From contig JAPPMA010000006.1 of assembly GCA_028819295.1 (NCBI GenBank), forward strand, positions 17,497 to 75,989: DNA of 58,493 nucleotides. Reading direction: 5' to 3'. This document shows positions 6,872-15,388 of the stretch, piece by piece. The notes beneath the pieces were generated by a model. That model saw only the letters and a list, made by a program, of their open reading frames with translations, was not told the origin of the DNA and searched no databases. The first letter of the stretch is position 1; each line of letters begins with the position of its first letter. This DNA comes from a bacterium (lineage in GTDB: Bacteria; Actinomycetota; Acidimicrobiia; Acidimicrobiales; Bin134). A program made the translations under genes and the position numbers.

Positions 6872-9289
6872 GTGAACGGCGCCCTCGACGGCATCAGAGT
6901 CCTCGATTTGTCCACCCGGATGGCTGAGGCCACCGGGAAGACTTTGGCCGACCTGGGCGCCGAGGTGATCAAGGTGGAACCCCCCAGCGGGTGCGACGCC
7001 CGCTCCACACCGCCGTTCGCCCAAGACGGCCGCTCGCTGTTCTGGGAGGCGTGGGGCCTGGGCAAGCACAGCGTGGTGTGCGACATCGACACCCCCGAGG
7101 GCCAAGGACAGCTCCGGGCGCTAGCGGCCGACGCCGATGTTCTGGTGGAGTCGTTTGCCCCCGGCCACCTGGAAGACCGCGGCCTCGGCCCCGAGGCCAT
7201 GGCCGCCGTGAACCCCGCTTTGGTCTATGTGTCGGTGACGCCATTCGGAGCCGGCACTCCCGACGCCACTGCGCCCATGGTTGACCTCACCTTGTCAGCG
7301 GCCGGCGGGCTGCTGGCCATGCAGGGCGACCACGACCGGGTGCCCACCCCGGTGGGCTATCCCGAGACCTCGTTCCTGGGGGCAATGCAGGCCGCCGCCG
7401 ACGCCGCCATGGCGCTGTGCGAGCGCGACCGCAGCGGGCGGGGCCAGCATCTCGACAGCTCCATGCAGGCCGCAGTGATGTGGTCGCTGATGTCGATCAC
7501 CGGCTATGCCGCTTTGGGCCAGGACTTCCCCGGCCGGGGCGACGACCGGGCCGACGTGACCCACCCCGAGGTCGTGCCCGGCGTGCCGATGCCGGTGATC
7601 GAGCCCTGCGCCGACGGCTATGTGGGCATGACGCTGGTGCTGGGCGACCAGGGTAACCGGGGGATGAAGTCGCTCATGGCCTGGGTGGTCTCAGAGGGCG
7701 CACTCGACGATGCCCTGGTCGACATTGCCTGGGACGCCTGGCTGGACATGTTGGCCGACAAGACTCTGCAACCGTCCGACGCCGCCACCGCCATTCGGGA
7801 TCTGCTGGCGTTCATCAAGACCAAGACCCAGGCCGAGATCCAAGAGCGGGCGGTGGCCGGCAAGATGCTGGTGGCGCCCTGCTGCACCACCGCCTATCTG
7901 GCTGCCGACCCCCAGTTGGCCGCACGAGGCTTTTGGGTGGAGGTGGACGGCGCCGTCCATGCCGGGCCATTCGCCCGCCTGTCGGCCACCCCCATTGCCT
8001 ACCGCAATCCCGCCCCCACCCTGGGCCAGCATCAGGACCTGCTCGACGGGCTCGAACCGCGGCCCGCACCGCCCCCGCCGACTCGAGTGCCCGTCGCTCT
8101 GCGGGGCGCGCTGTTCGAGGGCCTGAAGGTGGCCGACCTGTCGTGGATCGCGGCGGGGCCGCTCATCTCCAAAGACCTGGCCAATCTGGGGGCCACCGTG
8201 ATCCGGGTGGAGACCGAGGCCCGGCTCGACACCCTGCGCTGGATACCACCCCATCTGCCCCACGCCTCGCCCATGAGCGCCGGGCACCCCATGGCCAACA
8301 TGAACCAGTCGAAGCTCGGCTTGGGGCTGAACTTCACCATCCCCGAGGCCAAGGCGGTGATCGACCGGATGATCGAGTGGGCCGACGTGGTGGTGGAGAA
8401 CTACACCCCCGGAACCGCCGACCGCTTGGGCTTCGGCTACAACCGCGTGCGGGCCCTCAACCCTGCCGCGGTGATGCTGTCGAGCTGTATGAGGGGCCAG
8501 ACCGGCCCCGAGGCCCGCCACACCGGCTTCGGGCTCCACGGGGCCTGCCTGGCCGGGTTCGCCGCCATCACCGGCTGGCCCGACCGGCCGCCCCATGTGC
8601 CCTGGGGAGCCTATACCGACTTCATCTCCCCCCGATACGCCCTCTCCGCCCTCGGCGCGGCGCTGCATCACCGCCACCGCACCGGTGAGGGCCAGTACAT
8701 CGACATGTCCCAGATCGAGGCATCCATACATTTTCTGGCCCCACTGGTGCTGGAGCACCGCGACAGCGGCCGAGTGCGCACCCAGGCAGGGTTGGGCTCG
8801 GAGCGGGCCGCTCCCCACGGTGTGTACCGCACCGCGGGCACCGAGCGCTTCTGCGCGGTGGCCGCAGAGACCGACGAGCAGTGGGAGGCGCTGTGCTCGG
8901 TGGTGCCCGAACTGGGCCGGGTGGGCGACCGGTGGGCCGAGACGGCGGCTGCCGATGAGGTTCTGGCCACCTGGCTCGCCCCCCGCGACGGCTTCGAGGC
9001 CGCCCAGGAACTGCGGGACGCGGGCGTGCCGGCCTACATGGCCCTGCGGGCCAGCGACTTCTACGCCGACCCCAACCTGGTGGCCCGTGAGTTCTTCATC
9101 GAGCTCGACCACGGCGCCATCGGCACCATGACCTTCGACGGCCCCGCCACCCTGTTCTCCGCCACCCCCGCTCGCCCCTGGCGGGCCGGCCCCCTGGTAG
9201 GCGAGCACACCAAGCAGGTGATGTCGGATATCCTCGGCTTCTCCGACGAGGAGATCACCGCCCTCGCCGCCACCGGCGCACTCACCTAG
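6872..9289 (+). CDS. Double-domain CaiB/BaiF CoA-transferase
   Basis: 805 aa from GTG 6872 (VNGALDGIRVLDLSTRMAEA). Two class III CoA-transferase domains lie in tandem: residues about 1-390 and 410-805. Each opens with the family's first strand and DLGAEVIKVE or NLGATVIRVE. These enzymes move CoA between carboxylic acids through an aspartyl-CoA intermediate. Domain 2 keeps an Asp at the expected place (D583 in GAYTDFISP). In domain 1 the aligned residue is Ser167 (VGYPETSFLG), so it may be non-catalytic. Fused pairs of this kind exist in actinobacteria. The substrate is unknown; the neighbourhood suggests lipid, steroid or aromatic acid catabolism. Confidence 0.88.
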   Translation: MNGALDGIRVLDLSTRMAEATGKTLADLGAEVIKVEPPSGCDARSTPPFAQDGRSLFWEAWGLGKHSVVCDIDTPEGQGQLRALAADADVLVESFAPGHLEDRGLGPEAMAAVNPALVYVSVTPFGAGTPDATAPMVDLTLSAAGGLLAMQGDHDRVPTPVGYPETSFLGAMQAAADAAMALCERDRSGRGQHLDSSMQAAVMWSLMSITGYAALGQDFPGRGDDRADVTHPEVVPGVPMPVIEPCADGYVGMTLVLGDQGNRGMKSLMAWVVSEGALDDALVDIAWDAWLDMLADKTLQPSDAATAIRDLLAFIKTKTQAEIQERAVAGKMLVAPCCTTAYLAADPQLAARGFWVEVDGAVHAGPFARLSATPIAYRNPAPTLGQHQDLLDGLEPRPAPPPPTRVPVALRGALFEGLKVADLSWIAAGPLISKDLANLGATVIRVETEARLDTLRWIPPHLPHASPMSAGHPMANMNQSKLGLGLNFTIPEAKAVIDRMIEWADVVVENYTPGTADRLGFGYNRVRALNPAAVMLSSCMRGQTGPEARHTGFGLHGACLAGFAAITGWPDRPPHVPWGAYTDFISPRYALSALGAALHHRHRTGEGQYIDMSQIEASIHFLAPLVLEHRDSGRVRTQAGLGSERAAPHGVYRTAGTERFCAVAAETDEQWEALCSVVPELGRVGDRWAETAAADEVLATWLAPRDGFEAAQELRDAGVPAYMALRASDFYADPNLVAREFFIELDHGAIGTMTFDGPATLFSATPARPWRAGPLVGEHTKQVMSDILGFSDEEITALAATGALT

Positions 9290-9300
9290 TGGAGGACCCC

Positions 9301-9351
9301 ATGACCACCAACTCCGCTGACCAGGGAAAACGACGACTTCTACTAATTTGA
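9301..9351 (+). other. Orphan gene start, 16 codons, probably truncated
   Basis: Eleven bases after the CoA-transferase stop there is a good ribosome site (TGGAGGA) and an ATG at 9301 that opens MTTNSADQGKRRLLLI before a TGA. The position and signal look like the start of a downstream operon gene whose body was lost when the AT-rich fic segment arrived at about 9340. The peptide itself matches nothing I know. Confidence 0.35.
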
Positions 9352-9363
9352 CATTAATTAGTA
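9341..9363. repeat. AT-rich inverted repeat at fic 3' end
   Basis: TACTAATT at 9341-9348 and AATTAGTA at 9356-9363, 7 bases apart, overlapping the fic stop codon. A related palindrome lies at the other side of fic (10799-10829). It may be a terminator stem for fic, an element end, or both. Confidence 0.6.
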
Positions 9364-10769
9364 TCGTTTAGTACTTCACTGATGGCATTTGCGATTTCGT
9401 TGGCTTGGTCTGCCTCCTGGGTCTCCATGAGGGAGCGGAGCCGGTCTTGCAGGTCGGCGGCAGCATGGAACTCGAATTTGTTACCTGCTCTGCTCTTTGA
9501 CAGGAGTCCGAGTTCTTCAAGTGCAAGCAAGTCGGTGCGGGCTGATTGGTACACGACCCGGTGGAGTTGTGCCTGGCCTCGGATTGTGAATGCCTGGTAC
9601 GGGTCATTCAAGGCGTCGCTGATTATGGAAAGCTGACGGTTGTTGAGCCCTGAGGCGCTGTGCAGGCGCTGCTTGGTCTGAGCGATCTCCGCTGTTTTTC
9701 GAGTCAAGTAATCCCGCAAGCTATCGACAGCTCGTTCGATCACCTCTAGCTGATCGAAAACGAAGTAGGTGGTGTCGTTGCTGTCGGTCTCTGCCTTCAG
9801 ATAGGACTTCTTGTACTGCCCTGGTGCCTTGCGCAGAATGGCGGAGATGGAGATGTACTGGGTCAGCCAGTATCCCGACCGCAGCATGGACCAATAGAAC
9901 AGGGCACGGGCGGTTCGCCCGTTGCCGTCGACAAACGGGTGGTCATAGCCCACCCAAAAGTGGACCAGGATGGCTCGAACCACAGGGTGCAGGAACCCTT
10001 CGACGTTTTCGCCGTTGGCAAAGGCGCAGAGCTGTTCCAGCCGCTCTGGCAATTCCTCGGCGGGCGGTGGCCTATGCAGCACTGTGTCATCGGAGTCAAC
10101 AACAAAGACTCGGTCTTCCCCGGGTAGCTGAAGACGACCAGCTTCCGACTCGTCTTCCAAGGTGCCATCGGTGACGATGCGGTGAAGTTCCAAAACGTCG
10201 TCTGGAGTCAGTGTGGTGCCATCCCGGGCTAGTTCTTCGGCTGCCAACATTGCATTGAAGTTGTTGGACACCATGCGCTCCCCATGGGTTCGGGGGCGTC
10301 GCTGGGTCCGCAGCATCTCCTTCGCGGCTCTTCGGGTGGTTGCTGCGCCTTCCAGCAGGCTGGAGGTGATTGCCTCCTCCATGAGGGAAGAAATCACATA
10401 GCGGTCGCTAGATCCCACGCTGGTAACCGGGTCATCAGTCTGAATTTGGCCACTGGCGTACTTGTCAATGTTGTGGACTATTTCCTGAATGCGGTCGATG
10501 TTGGAGAACCGGAACGGCTCCCCCTTCACACTGGTCAGAGGCAGCGGGCGGGCAATTGCGGACCGACTGTACGCAGTTCCCATCCACCATTCGTCAAGGG
10601 TGAGGCCATCGGGCGGAGTCCGGTGCCGCATCTCGTCCCAGTGGAGGTACCTGCCTTTAGGGTCGACCGGCCTTCCTGACATCAGCACTTCAATCACGCG
10701 GTGCTGGTTTTCTGGAGCGACTTCAGAGGCCAGATAAGCCCAAGTTGGAGGTGGGAGCACCTTTGCCAC
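9354..10769 (-). CDS. Fic domain protein (predicted AMP-transferase)
   Basis: 471 aa from GTG 10769. The Fic core motif HPFVDGNGRTAR is at residues 277-288, with the catalytic His and the nucleotide-binding loop complete. Upstream, S136-S-L-L-E140-G fits the (S/T)xxxE(G/N) inhibitory motif, so this is a class II Fic protein carrying its own N-terminal inhibitory helix and needing no separate antitoxin. The C-terminal part (residues about 370-470) looks like a winged-helix region. Such proteins usually transfer AMP from ATP to target proteins. The gene is lower in GC than its neighbours and bracketed by AT-rich palindromes, which suggests acquisition. Confidence 0.92.
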   Translation of the reverse strand: MAKVLPPPTWAYLASEVAPENQHRVIEVLMSGRPVDPKGRYLHWDEMRHRTPPDGLTLDEWWMGTAYSRSAIARPLPLTSVKGEPFRFSNIDRIQEIVHNIDKYASGQIQTDDPVTSVGSSDRYVISSLMEEAITSSLLEGAATTRRAAKEMLRTQRRPRTHGERMVSNNFNAMLAAEELARDGTTLTPDDVLELHRIVTDGTLEDESEAGRLQLPGEDRVFVVDSDDTVLHRPPPAEELPERLEQLCAFANGENVEGFLHPVVRAILVHFWVGYDHPFVDGNGRTARALFYWSMLRSGYWLTQYISISAILRKAPGQYKKSYLKAETDSNDTTYFVFDQLEVIERAVDSLRDYLTRKTAEIAQTKQRLHSASGLNNRQLSIISDALNDPYQAFTIRGQAQLHRVVYQSARTDLLALEELGLLSKSRAGNKFEFHAAADLQDRLRSLMETQEADQANEIANAISEVLNDTN

Positions 10770-10798
10770 GGGGCCACTCTAGAGCCGGTGAACCAGGA

Positions 10799-10829
10799 TT
10801 ACTACTAAATTAGCACCCATTAGTAGTAA
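10799..10829. promoter_or_regulatory. Palindrome upstream of fic, candidate operator
   Basis: Perfect 10-base arms TTACTACTAA (10799-10808) and TTAGTAGTAA (10820-10829) with an 11-base spacer, 30 bases upstream of the fic GTG. Position and symmetry fit a repressor site; the C-terminal winged-helix part of Fic itself could bind it. The half site resembles the repeat at 9341-9363. Confidence 0.6.
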
Positions 10830-10883
10830 TTTGTACCTTCAATTGGCTGCCTGCGGTTCATCTCCCACCTTGGAACTACCATC

Positions 10884-11783
10884 TTGCCTGTGACCGTGAA
10901 GACCCATTACCGGACCTGTCCGCTTTGTGGGGCCATGTGCGGGATGGTGGTCAAAACCGAGGGCACCAAGGTGCTGTCCCCCCCCCCATCCGGCCCGACC
11001 GCGACGATGTGTGGAGCAAGGGCTTTATCTGCCCCAAGGGCACCACGCTGGGCCACCTGCACGAGGACCCCGACCGGGTGCGGGTACCGCTGGTGAAAGA
11101 CGAGAACGGCACCTTCCAGGAGGCCACCTGGGAGGAGGCCTACGCTCGCTGCGAGGAGCTGCTTCACGGCGTGCGCAACACCCACGGCCCCGAGGCCGTT
11201 ACCTATTACATAGGCTTACATAGGCAACCCTGCGGCCCACAACTTCTCCATCAGCCGCTATGTGGGCGCGCTGGTGATGCTGTCGGGCGTGCAGATGGGC
11301 TATTCGGCGGGAACCGTCGACCAATGGCCCAAGAACGTGTCGTCGGTATACATGTACGGCAACTCATGGACCTTCCCCACCCCCGACATAATGCGCACCC
11401 AGTATCTGGTGGTGTTGGGGGCCAACCCGCACGCCTCCCAGGGCAGCCTTTTGGCCTGTCCCGACGTGCTGGGCGAGATGGACAAGATCCGAGAGCGGGG
11501 CGGCAAGTGCGTGGTGATCGACCCCCGTCGCACCGGCACCTGCGACCACGCCGATGAGTGGGTGCCCATCACGCCGGGCACCGACGCCGCATTCTTGCTG
11601 GCGCTGTGCCATGTGCTGTTCGACGAGGATCTGGGGGACCTGGGCACCATGGCCGGACGCGTGAACGGCCTCGATGAGGTTAGGGCCCTGGTGGCCGACT
11701 GGACGCCGGAGATGGTGGCCGAGATCTCCGGCAACGCCATCGTGAACGGGATCAAAGTAGAGGTGGTCCCCGTCCCCGCCTGA
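10884..11783 (+). pseudogene. Molybdopterin oxidoreductase remnant (two frameshifts, truncated)
   Basis: The start encodes the 4Fe-4S motif of formate dehydrogenase/nitrate reductase-type enzymes (CPLCGAMCG, later ICPKG) from TTG 10884 or GTG 10890. The frame breaks at a run of ten C (10978-10987). It continues in another frame as RPDRDDVWSKGF to GPEAVTYYIG, and breaks again at a 10-bp tandem duplication (11206-11215 and 11216-11225). It resumes as YVGALVMLSGVQMG to DWTPEMVAEISG. It then ends after about 300 residues in total, whereas the family is usually 700 or more. It therefore lacks most of the cofactor-binding domains and is not functional as an oxidoreductase. Confidence 0.88.
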
Positions 11784-11819
11784 CAGTCCGCTCACCGGGG
11801 TGGGTATTCTCAGGCTTCT

Positions 11820-12908
11820 ATGGCTATTCCCCAAGACCGCGACATCGAGGCCATCAAGGCTTCGCTGTCCGATTGGATGAACACCCGGCCGGGCGTGTCC
11901 GGCGCAGAGGTGACCGAGCTGGTGAACCCCGAGGCCTCCGGGTTCAGCAACGAGACTTTGGTGTGCGACGCCGTCTACACCCGTGACGGCCAGACCCGCG
12001 ACTCGGGCATCGTGGTGCGCAAGCGGCCCACCGACTACGCCATCTTCCCCGCCTACGACATGAGCGTGCAGTACCGGAGCATGCAGAACATGGCCGCCTG
12101 CGGCGCCGTGCCGGTGCCCGAGGTGCTGTGGGTGGAGGACACCGGCGAGGTGTTGGGCGAGCCGTTCTTCGTCATGGAGCGGCTGCACGGCCGGGTCCCC
12201 TCCGACAACCCGCCGTTCTTCGCGGAGGGCTGGGTGTTCGAGGCCGCTGCCGAGCAGCAGGCCGCGCTGTACAACTCTTCGGTGGACACGCTGGCCGCGG
12301 TGGCCTCCACCGACTGGCAGGCCAACGGGTTCGACTTCGTGGCCCGCCCCCAATACGGCGGCCCCGGCTTCGCCCAGCAGCTCGGCTACCAGCGCCACTA
12401 CGCCGGCTGGGCCGCCGAGGGCCGGCCCAAGCCGCTGATCGACGCCGCCTTGGACTGGTTCGTGGCCAACGACCCCTCAGGGTCGCTGCCCACCGAGCTG
12501 AACTGGGGCGACGCCCGGCCCAGCAACCTCATGTACGGCGACGACTTCAAGGTGATGGCCGTGTTCGACTGGGAGATGGCCGATCTCGGACCAGGCGAGG
12601 TGGACTTGGGGTGGTTCCTGTTCATGAACCGGTTCTTGAGCGAGGGCGCCGGCGTCGAATGGCTGCCGGGCTTTCCCGACCGGGATGCCACCATCGCCCG
12701 TTGGGGGCAGAAACGGGGCCGCCAGGCCGAGCACGTCGACTACTTCGAGGCCTGGGGCTGCCTGCGGTTCTCGATCATCATGGTGGCCATCGTGAACATG
12801 CAGGTGAAGTACGGCTACCTCAGCGCCGAGGACGGTGCCATGTACGAGCGGGTCAACCCCTCAACCCAGATGCTGGCCCAGTACCTGGGCCTGCCCGACC
12901 CCGAATGA
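11820..12908 (+). CDS. APH family phosphotransferase
   Basis: 362 aa. Aminoglycoside phosphotransferase/choline kinase fold. The catalytic loop is LNWGDARPSNLMY (HGDxxxxN type with His replaced by Asn) and the metal-binding motif is VFDWEMADLGPGEVDLGW. The N-lobe has VRKRPTDYAIFP and the helix after VPVPEVLWVEDTG. Relatives lie beside acyl-CoA dehydrogenases and are thought to phosphorylate small alcohols or hydroxyacyl substrates rather than antibiotics. It starts 36 bases after the broken oxidoreductase, with no obvious partner gene. Confidence 0.87.
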   Translation: MAIPQDRDIEAIKASLSDWMNTRPGVSGAEVTELVNPEASGFSNETLVCDAVYTRDGQTRDSGIVVRKRPTDYAIFPAYDMSVQYRSMQNMAACGAVPVPEVLWVEDTGEVLGEPFFVMERLHGRVPSDNPPFFAEGWVFEAAAEQQAALYNSSVDTLAAVASTDWQANGFDFVARPQYGGPGFAQQLGYQRHYAGWAAEGRPKPLIDAALDWFVANDPSGSLPTELNWGDARPSNLMYGDDFKVMAVFDWEMADLGPGEVDLGWFLFMNRFLSEGAGVEWLPGFPDRDATIARWGQKRGRQAEHVDYFEAWGCLRFSIIMVAIVNMQVKYGYLSAEDGAMYERVNPSTQMLAQYLGLPDPE

Positions 12909-12995
12909 GGGTGTGATGGGCGAATGGCAACAATGCCTGGCCAGGTTGGCAGCGAGCTAGTGGTGTTCCGCATCCCCTTGCGGCCAAACTCCGGC

Positions 12996-13667
12996 TCAGG
13001 CGGCCGTGACGAAGATGCGCTCGCTGGCAAAGCCGCCGATGCCGACGTGGTTGCCGTCGATCTCCACCGTGGTCGTGCCGTCGGGTGAACAGGCGGTGAT
13101 GATCCCCTGGGCGCCGGGGATCACCGAAGAGGTCTCCAGAAAGTCGAGCAGTCCCTCGGTGAACTCCAGTTCCTCGGTGATGCGGGTGACCACGAAGCGC
13201 TGGCCCACCTCCACTTCGGCCAGCGCCTGCGTTGGAGGGGCCTGGTAATCAGAACCGGGGATGGGATTGCCGTGGGGGCAGGTGGTGGGATCGTCGAGCA
13301 CCCGCATCATGGCCTTCTCCACCAGCGGCGATATGACGTGCTCCCACTTGCCGGCCTCGGCGTGGGCGTCGGCCCACGACAGTCCCAGCACCTGGGTGAG
13401 GAACACTTCGGCCAAGCGGTGGCGGCGCACCACCCGCTCAGCCAAGTCCATCCCGTCGGGGGAGAGCTCGATGGTCCGGCCCTTCAGAGTGACCAGGCCC
13501 TCGGACTCCAGTCGATGGATCATCTCGGACACCGCGGGGCGGGACACCTCCAGGCGCTCCGCTATCCGGGCCTGGATTACGTCGACATCGTCTTCGGCTA
13601 GCTCGAAGATGGTCTCGCAGTATTCCTCGAATGCCGGGTGCCACTCGGGGGTCTGGTACTGGGCCAC
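12996..13667 (-). CDS. DtxR/MntR family metal-dependent regulator
   Basis: 223 aa from GTG 13667; a TTG 16 codons upstream is open but adds non-family sequence. The N-terminal winged helix (residues 25-65: IAERLEVSRPAVSEMIHRLE) binds DNA; the dimer/metal domain follows, then a C-terminal FeoA/SH3-like domain (residues about 145-223). WEH at residues 108-110 and the TTCPHGNPIPG segment are conserved. At the position of the primary-site Cys of DtxR the residue is Gly106, and Met10 aligns with a Glu, so metal preference may differ from iron. The gene lies 68 bases after the ligase gene, same strand. Confidence 0.88.
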   Translation of the reverse strand: MAQYQTPEWHPAFEEYCETIFELAEDDVDVIQARIAERLEVSRPAVSEMIHRLESEGLVTLKGRTIELSPDGMDLAERVVRRHRLAEVFLTQVLGLSWADAHAEAGKWEHVISPLVEKAMMRVLDDPTTCPHGNPIPGSDYQAPPTQALAEVEVGQRFVVTRITEELEFTEGLLDFLETSSVIPGAQGIITACSPDGTTTVEIDGNHVGIGGFASERIFVTAA

Positions 13668-13735
13668 GACCGGGAGTTTATCCAGCGGAGAGGTCCAACA
13701 GCCGAGACAGCTCAAACTTGTCGCGGATCACTGGC

Positions 13736-15388
13736 TCAGCCCGAGAAGCGCTCGGCGAGAAGCTGCCTCACCCCGGTCAGGCTGATCTTGCCTGAGTCGA
13801 GCCAGGGCAGCTCGTCGGGAGCGTTGAACACGGCCACGTGCCGGGGCACCTTGTAGGACGCCACCCGTTCGGCGACGAACGCCCTGATCTGGTCGGCCGA
13901 CAGCGGCCGGCCGGGGCGCAACACCACCGCGGCGGCCACGTCTTCGAGCCGGTCGGGGTGGGGTATGCCGCACACGAAGGCGTGCGTGACTCCGTCAAGC
14001 TCCTCTAGCACCAGCTCGATCTCCCTGGGGGTGATGTTCATGCCGGCCGACTTGATCACGTCGCCCATGCGTCCGGTGAAGTAGAAGTAGCCGTCGTCGT
14101 CGAAGTAGCCGCTGTCGCCGGTGCGATACCAGCCGTCGGGGGTGAAGGCGTCGGCCCGCTCCACCTTGTACAGCCCGGCCATCAGGGCATACCCCCGCAC
14201 CCACACCTCGCCCCTCAAACCGGCGGGGCATTCGCTGCCGGTCTCGGGGTCGACGATGCGATGCTCCATGCCCGGCACCGGCCAGCCGAAGGAGCCGCGC
14301 CGCTCCTCGGGCAGCTTTTGGTCGATCATGCCCACCGTGTGGGAGCCGAGCGTCTCAGTCATGCCCAGCGAGTTGACCCGCAGTTCGGGATCGTCGATTT
14401 GCTGCTCGGCCGATAAAAAGGCGTGGAGGGTTCCGCCGCGGACCGACGACAGATCGCGGGTGGCGAAGTCGGGATGCTCGACGAGCAGCTTGGCCACATG
14501 AGGCCAGCCGGAGGCCGACGTCACCTTCTCCCGCTCGATCAGGGCCAGGGTCTCGCCGGGTTCGAAGCGCTCCTCGAACACCAGGCAGGCCCCGGCGTGG
14601 AGCACCGCCACCAGCATCGACGACATGCCCCCCACCCAGAACAGGGGCATGGGCGAGTACACGCGGTCGTCGCTTGAGAGATCCCGGAACGGCCACAAGT
14701 TGTGGGCGTGGCGCACCACCGCGCCCTGGGCGTGTACCGCTCCCTTGGGCGAGGCGGTGCTGCCCGAGGTGTAGACCATGACAAAATCGTCGGAAGGCGC
14801 CACCTGGCCCTCGACCACGGCCAGCAAATCGGGGCTGATGGCCTCACCGGTGGCCAGCAGCTCGCTCATGGGGCGGGCCCAAGCCCGGTCGGACTGGCCC
14901 CAGATCCACACCGAGCGCAGGTATGGGTGCGATGGCGCTCGGATCACCGGACTGTCGCCCAGCGAAACGACCTCCTCAAGGCGGGCGAGATAGTCGTGGT
15001 TCAGGTGGCGGGAGACGGCCAGCAGAACCTGCACGTCTGCATGGCGCAGCACCCAGTCGAGCTCTCGCGGCTTGTAGTAGGTGTTGAGCAGCACGCCGAG
15101 CGCGCCGATGCGGCCGATGGCCAGCCAGGCCGCGATCCAATCGGGGCTGTTGGGCGCCAAGAGCCCGACTCGGGTGCCCTTGCCCACGCCGTTGGCCAAG
15201 AGCCCCCTGGCGATGGCCGCGGAGGCGGCATCGGCATCGGCGAACGTCAAGCGGCGGTCGCCGAGCACGGCCAGCTCCCGAGCGCCGTGGGTGGTGGCGG
15301 CAGCCCGGATCATCTGGGGAATGGTGGGCTCATACGGCGGGAAGTGTACCGAGTGGGCGCCGGGGCCGGGTCCAGCGGAACTTGGCAT
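13736..15388 (-). CDS. AMP-dependent acyl-CoA synthetase
   Basis: 550 aa. Activates a carboxylic acid to its acyl-CoA through an acyl-AMP. The P-loop-like motif is VYTSGSTASPKG, the adenine-binding motif lies in SLGMTETLG, the hinge is in GWYRTGDSGYFDDDGYFYFTGR, and the catalytic Lys of the C-terminal domain is probably the one near DSGKISLTG. MGDVIKSAGMNITPREIE is the A8 loop. The ATG directly abuts the stop of the upstream oxidoreductase gene (15389), so they are co-translated. Substrate not readable; medium/long-chain or aryl acids are plausible. Confidence 0.92.
   Translation of the reverse strand: MPSSAGPGPGAHSVHFPPYEPTIPQMIRAAATTHGARELAVLGDRRLTFADADAASAAIARGLLANGVGKGTRVGLLAPNSPDWIAAWLAIGRIGALGVLLNTYYKPRELDWVLRHADVQVLLAVSRHLNHDYLARLEEVVSLGDSPVIRAPSHPYLRSVWIWGQSDRAWARPMSELLATGEAISPDLLAVVEGQVAPSDDFVMVYTSGSTASPKGAVHAQGAVVRHAHNLWPFRDLSSDDRVYSPMPLFWVGGMSSMLVAVLHAGACLVFEERFEPGETLALIEREKVTSASGWPHVAKLLVEHPDFATRDLSSVRGGTLHAFLSAEQQIDDPELRVNSLGMTETLGSHTVGMIDQKLPEERRGSFGWPVPGMEHRIVDPETGSECPAGLRGEVWVRGYALMAGLYKVERADAFTPDGWYRTGDSGYFDDDGYFYFTGRMGDVIKSAGMNITPREIELVLEELDGVTHAFVCGIPHPDRLEDVAAAVVLRPGRPLSADQIRAFVAERVASYKVPRHVAVFNAPDELPWLDSGKISLTGVRQLLAERFSG

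Noticed and set aside
7691..9208. Long minus-strand frame opposite the CoA-transferase
   Set aside because: Shadow frame with no recognisable domain, and the plus frame encodes a clear enzyme.
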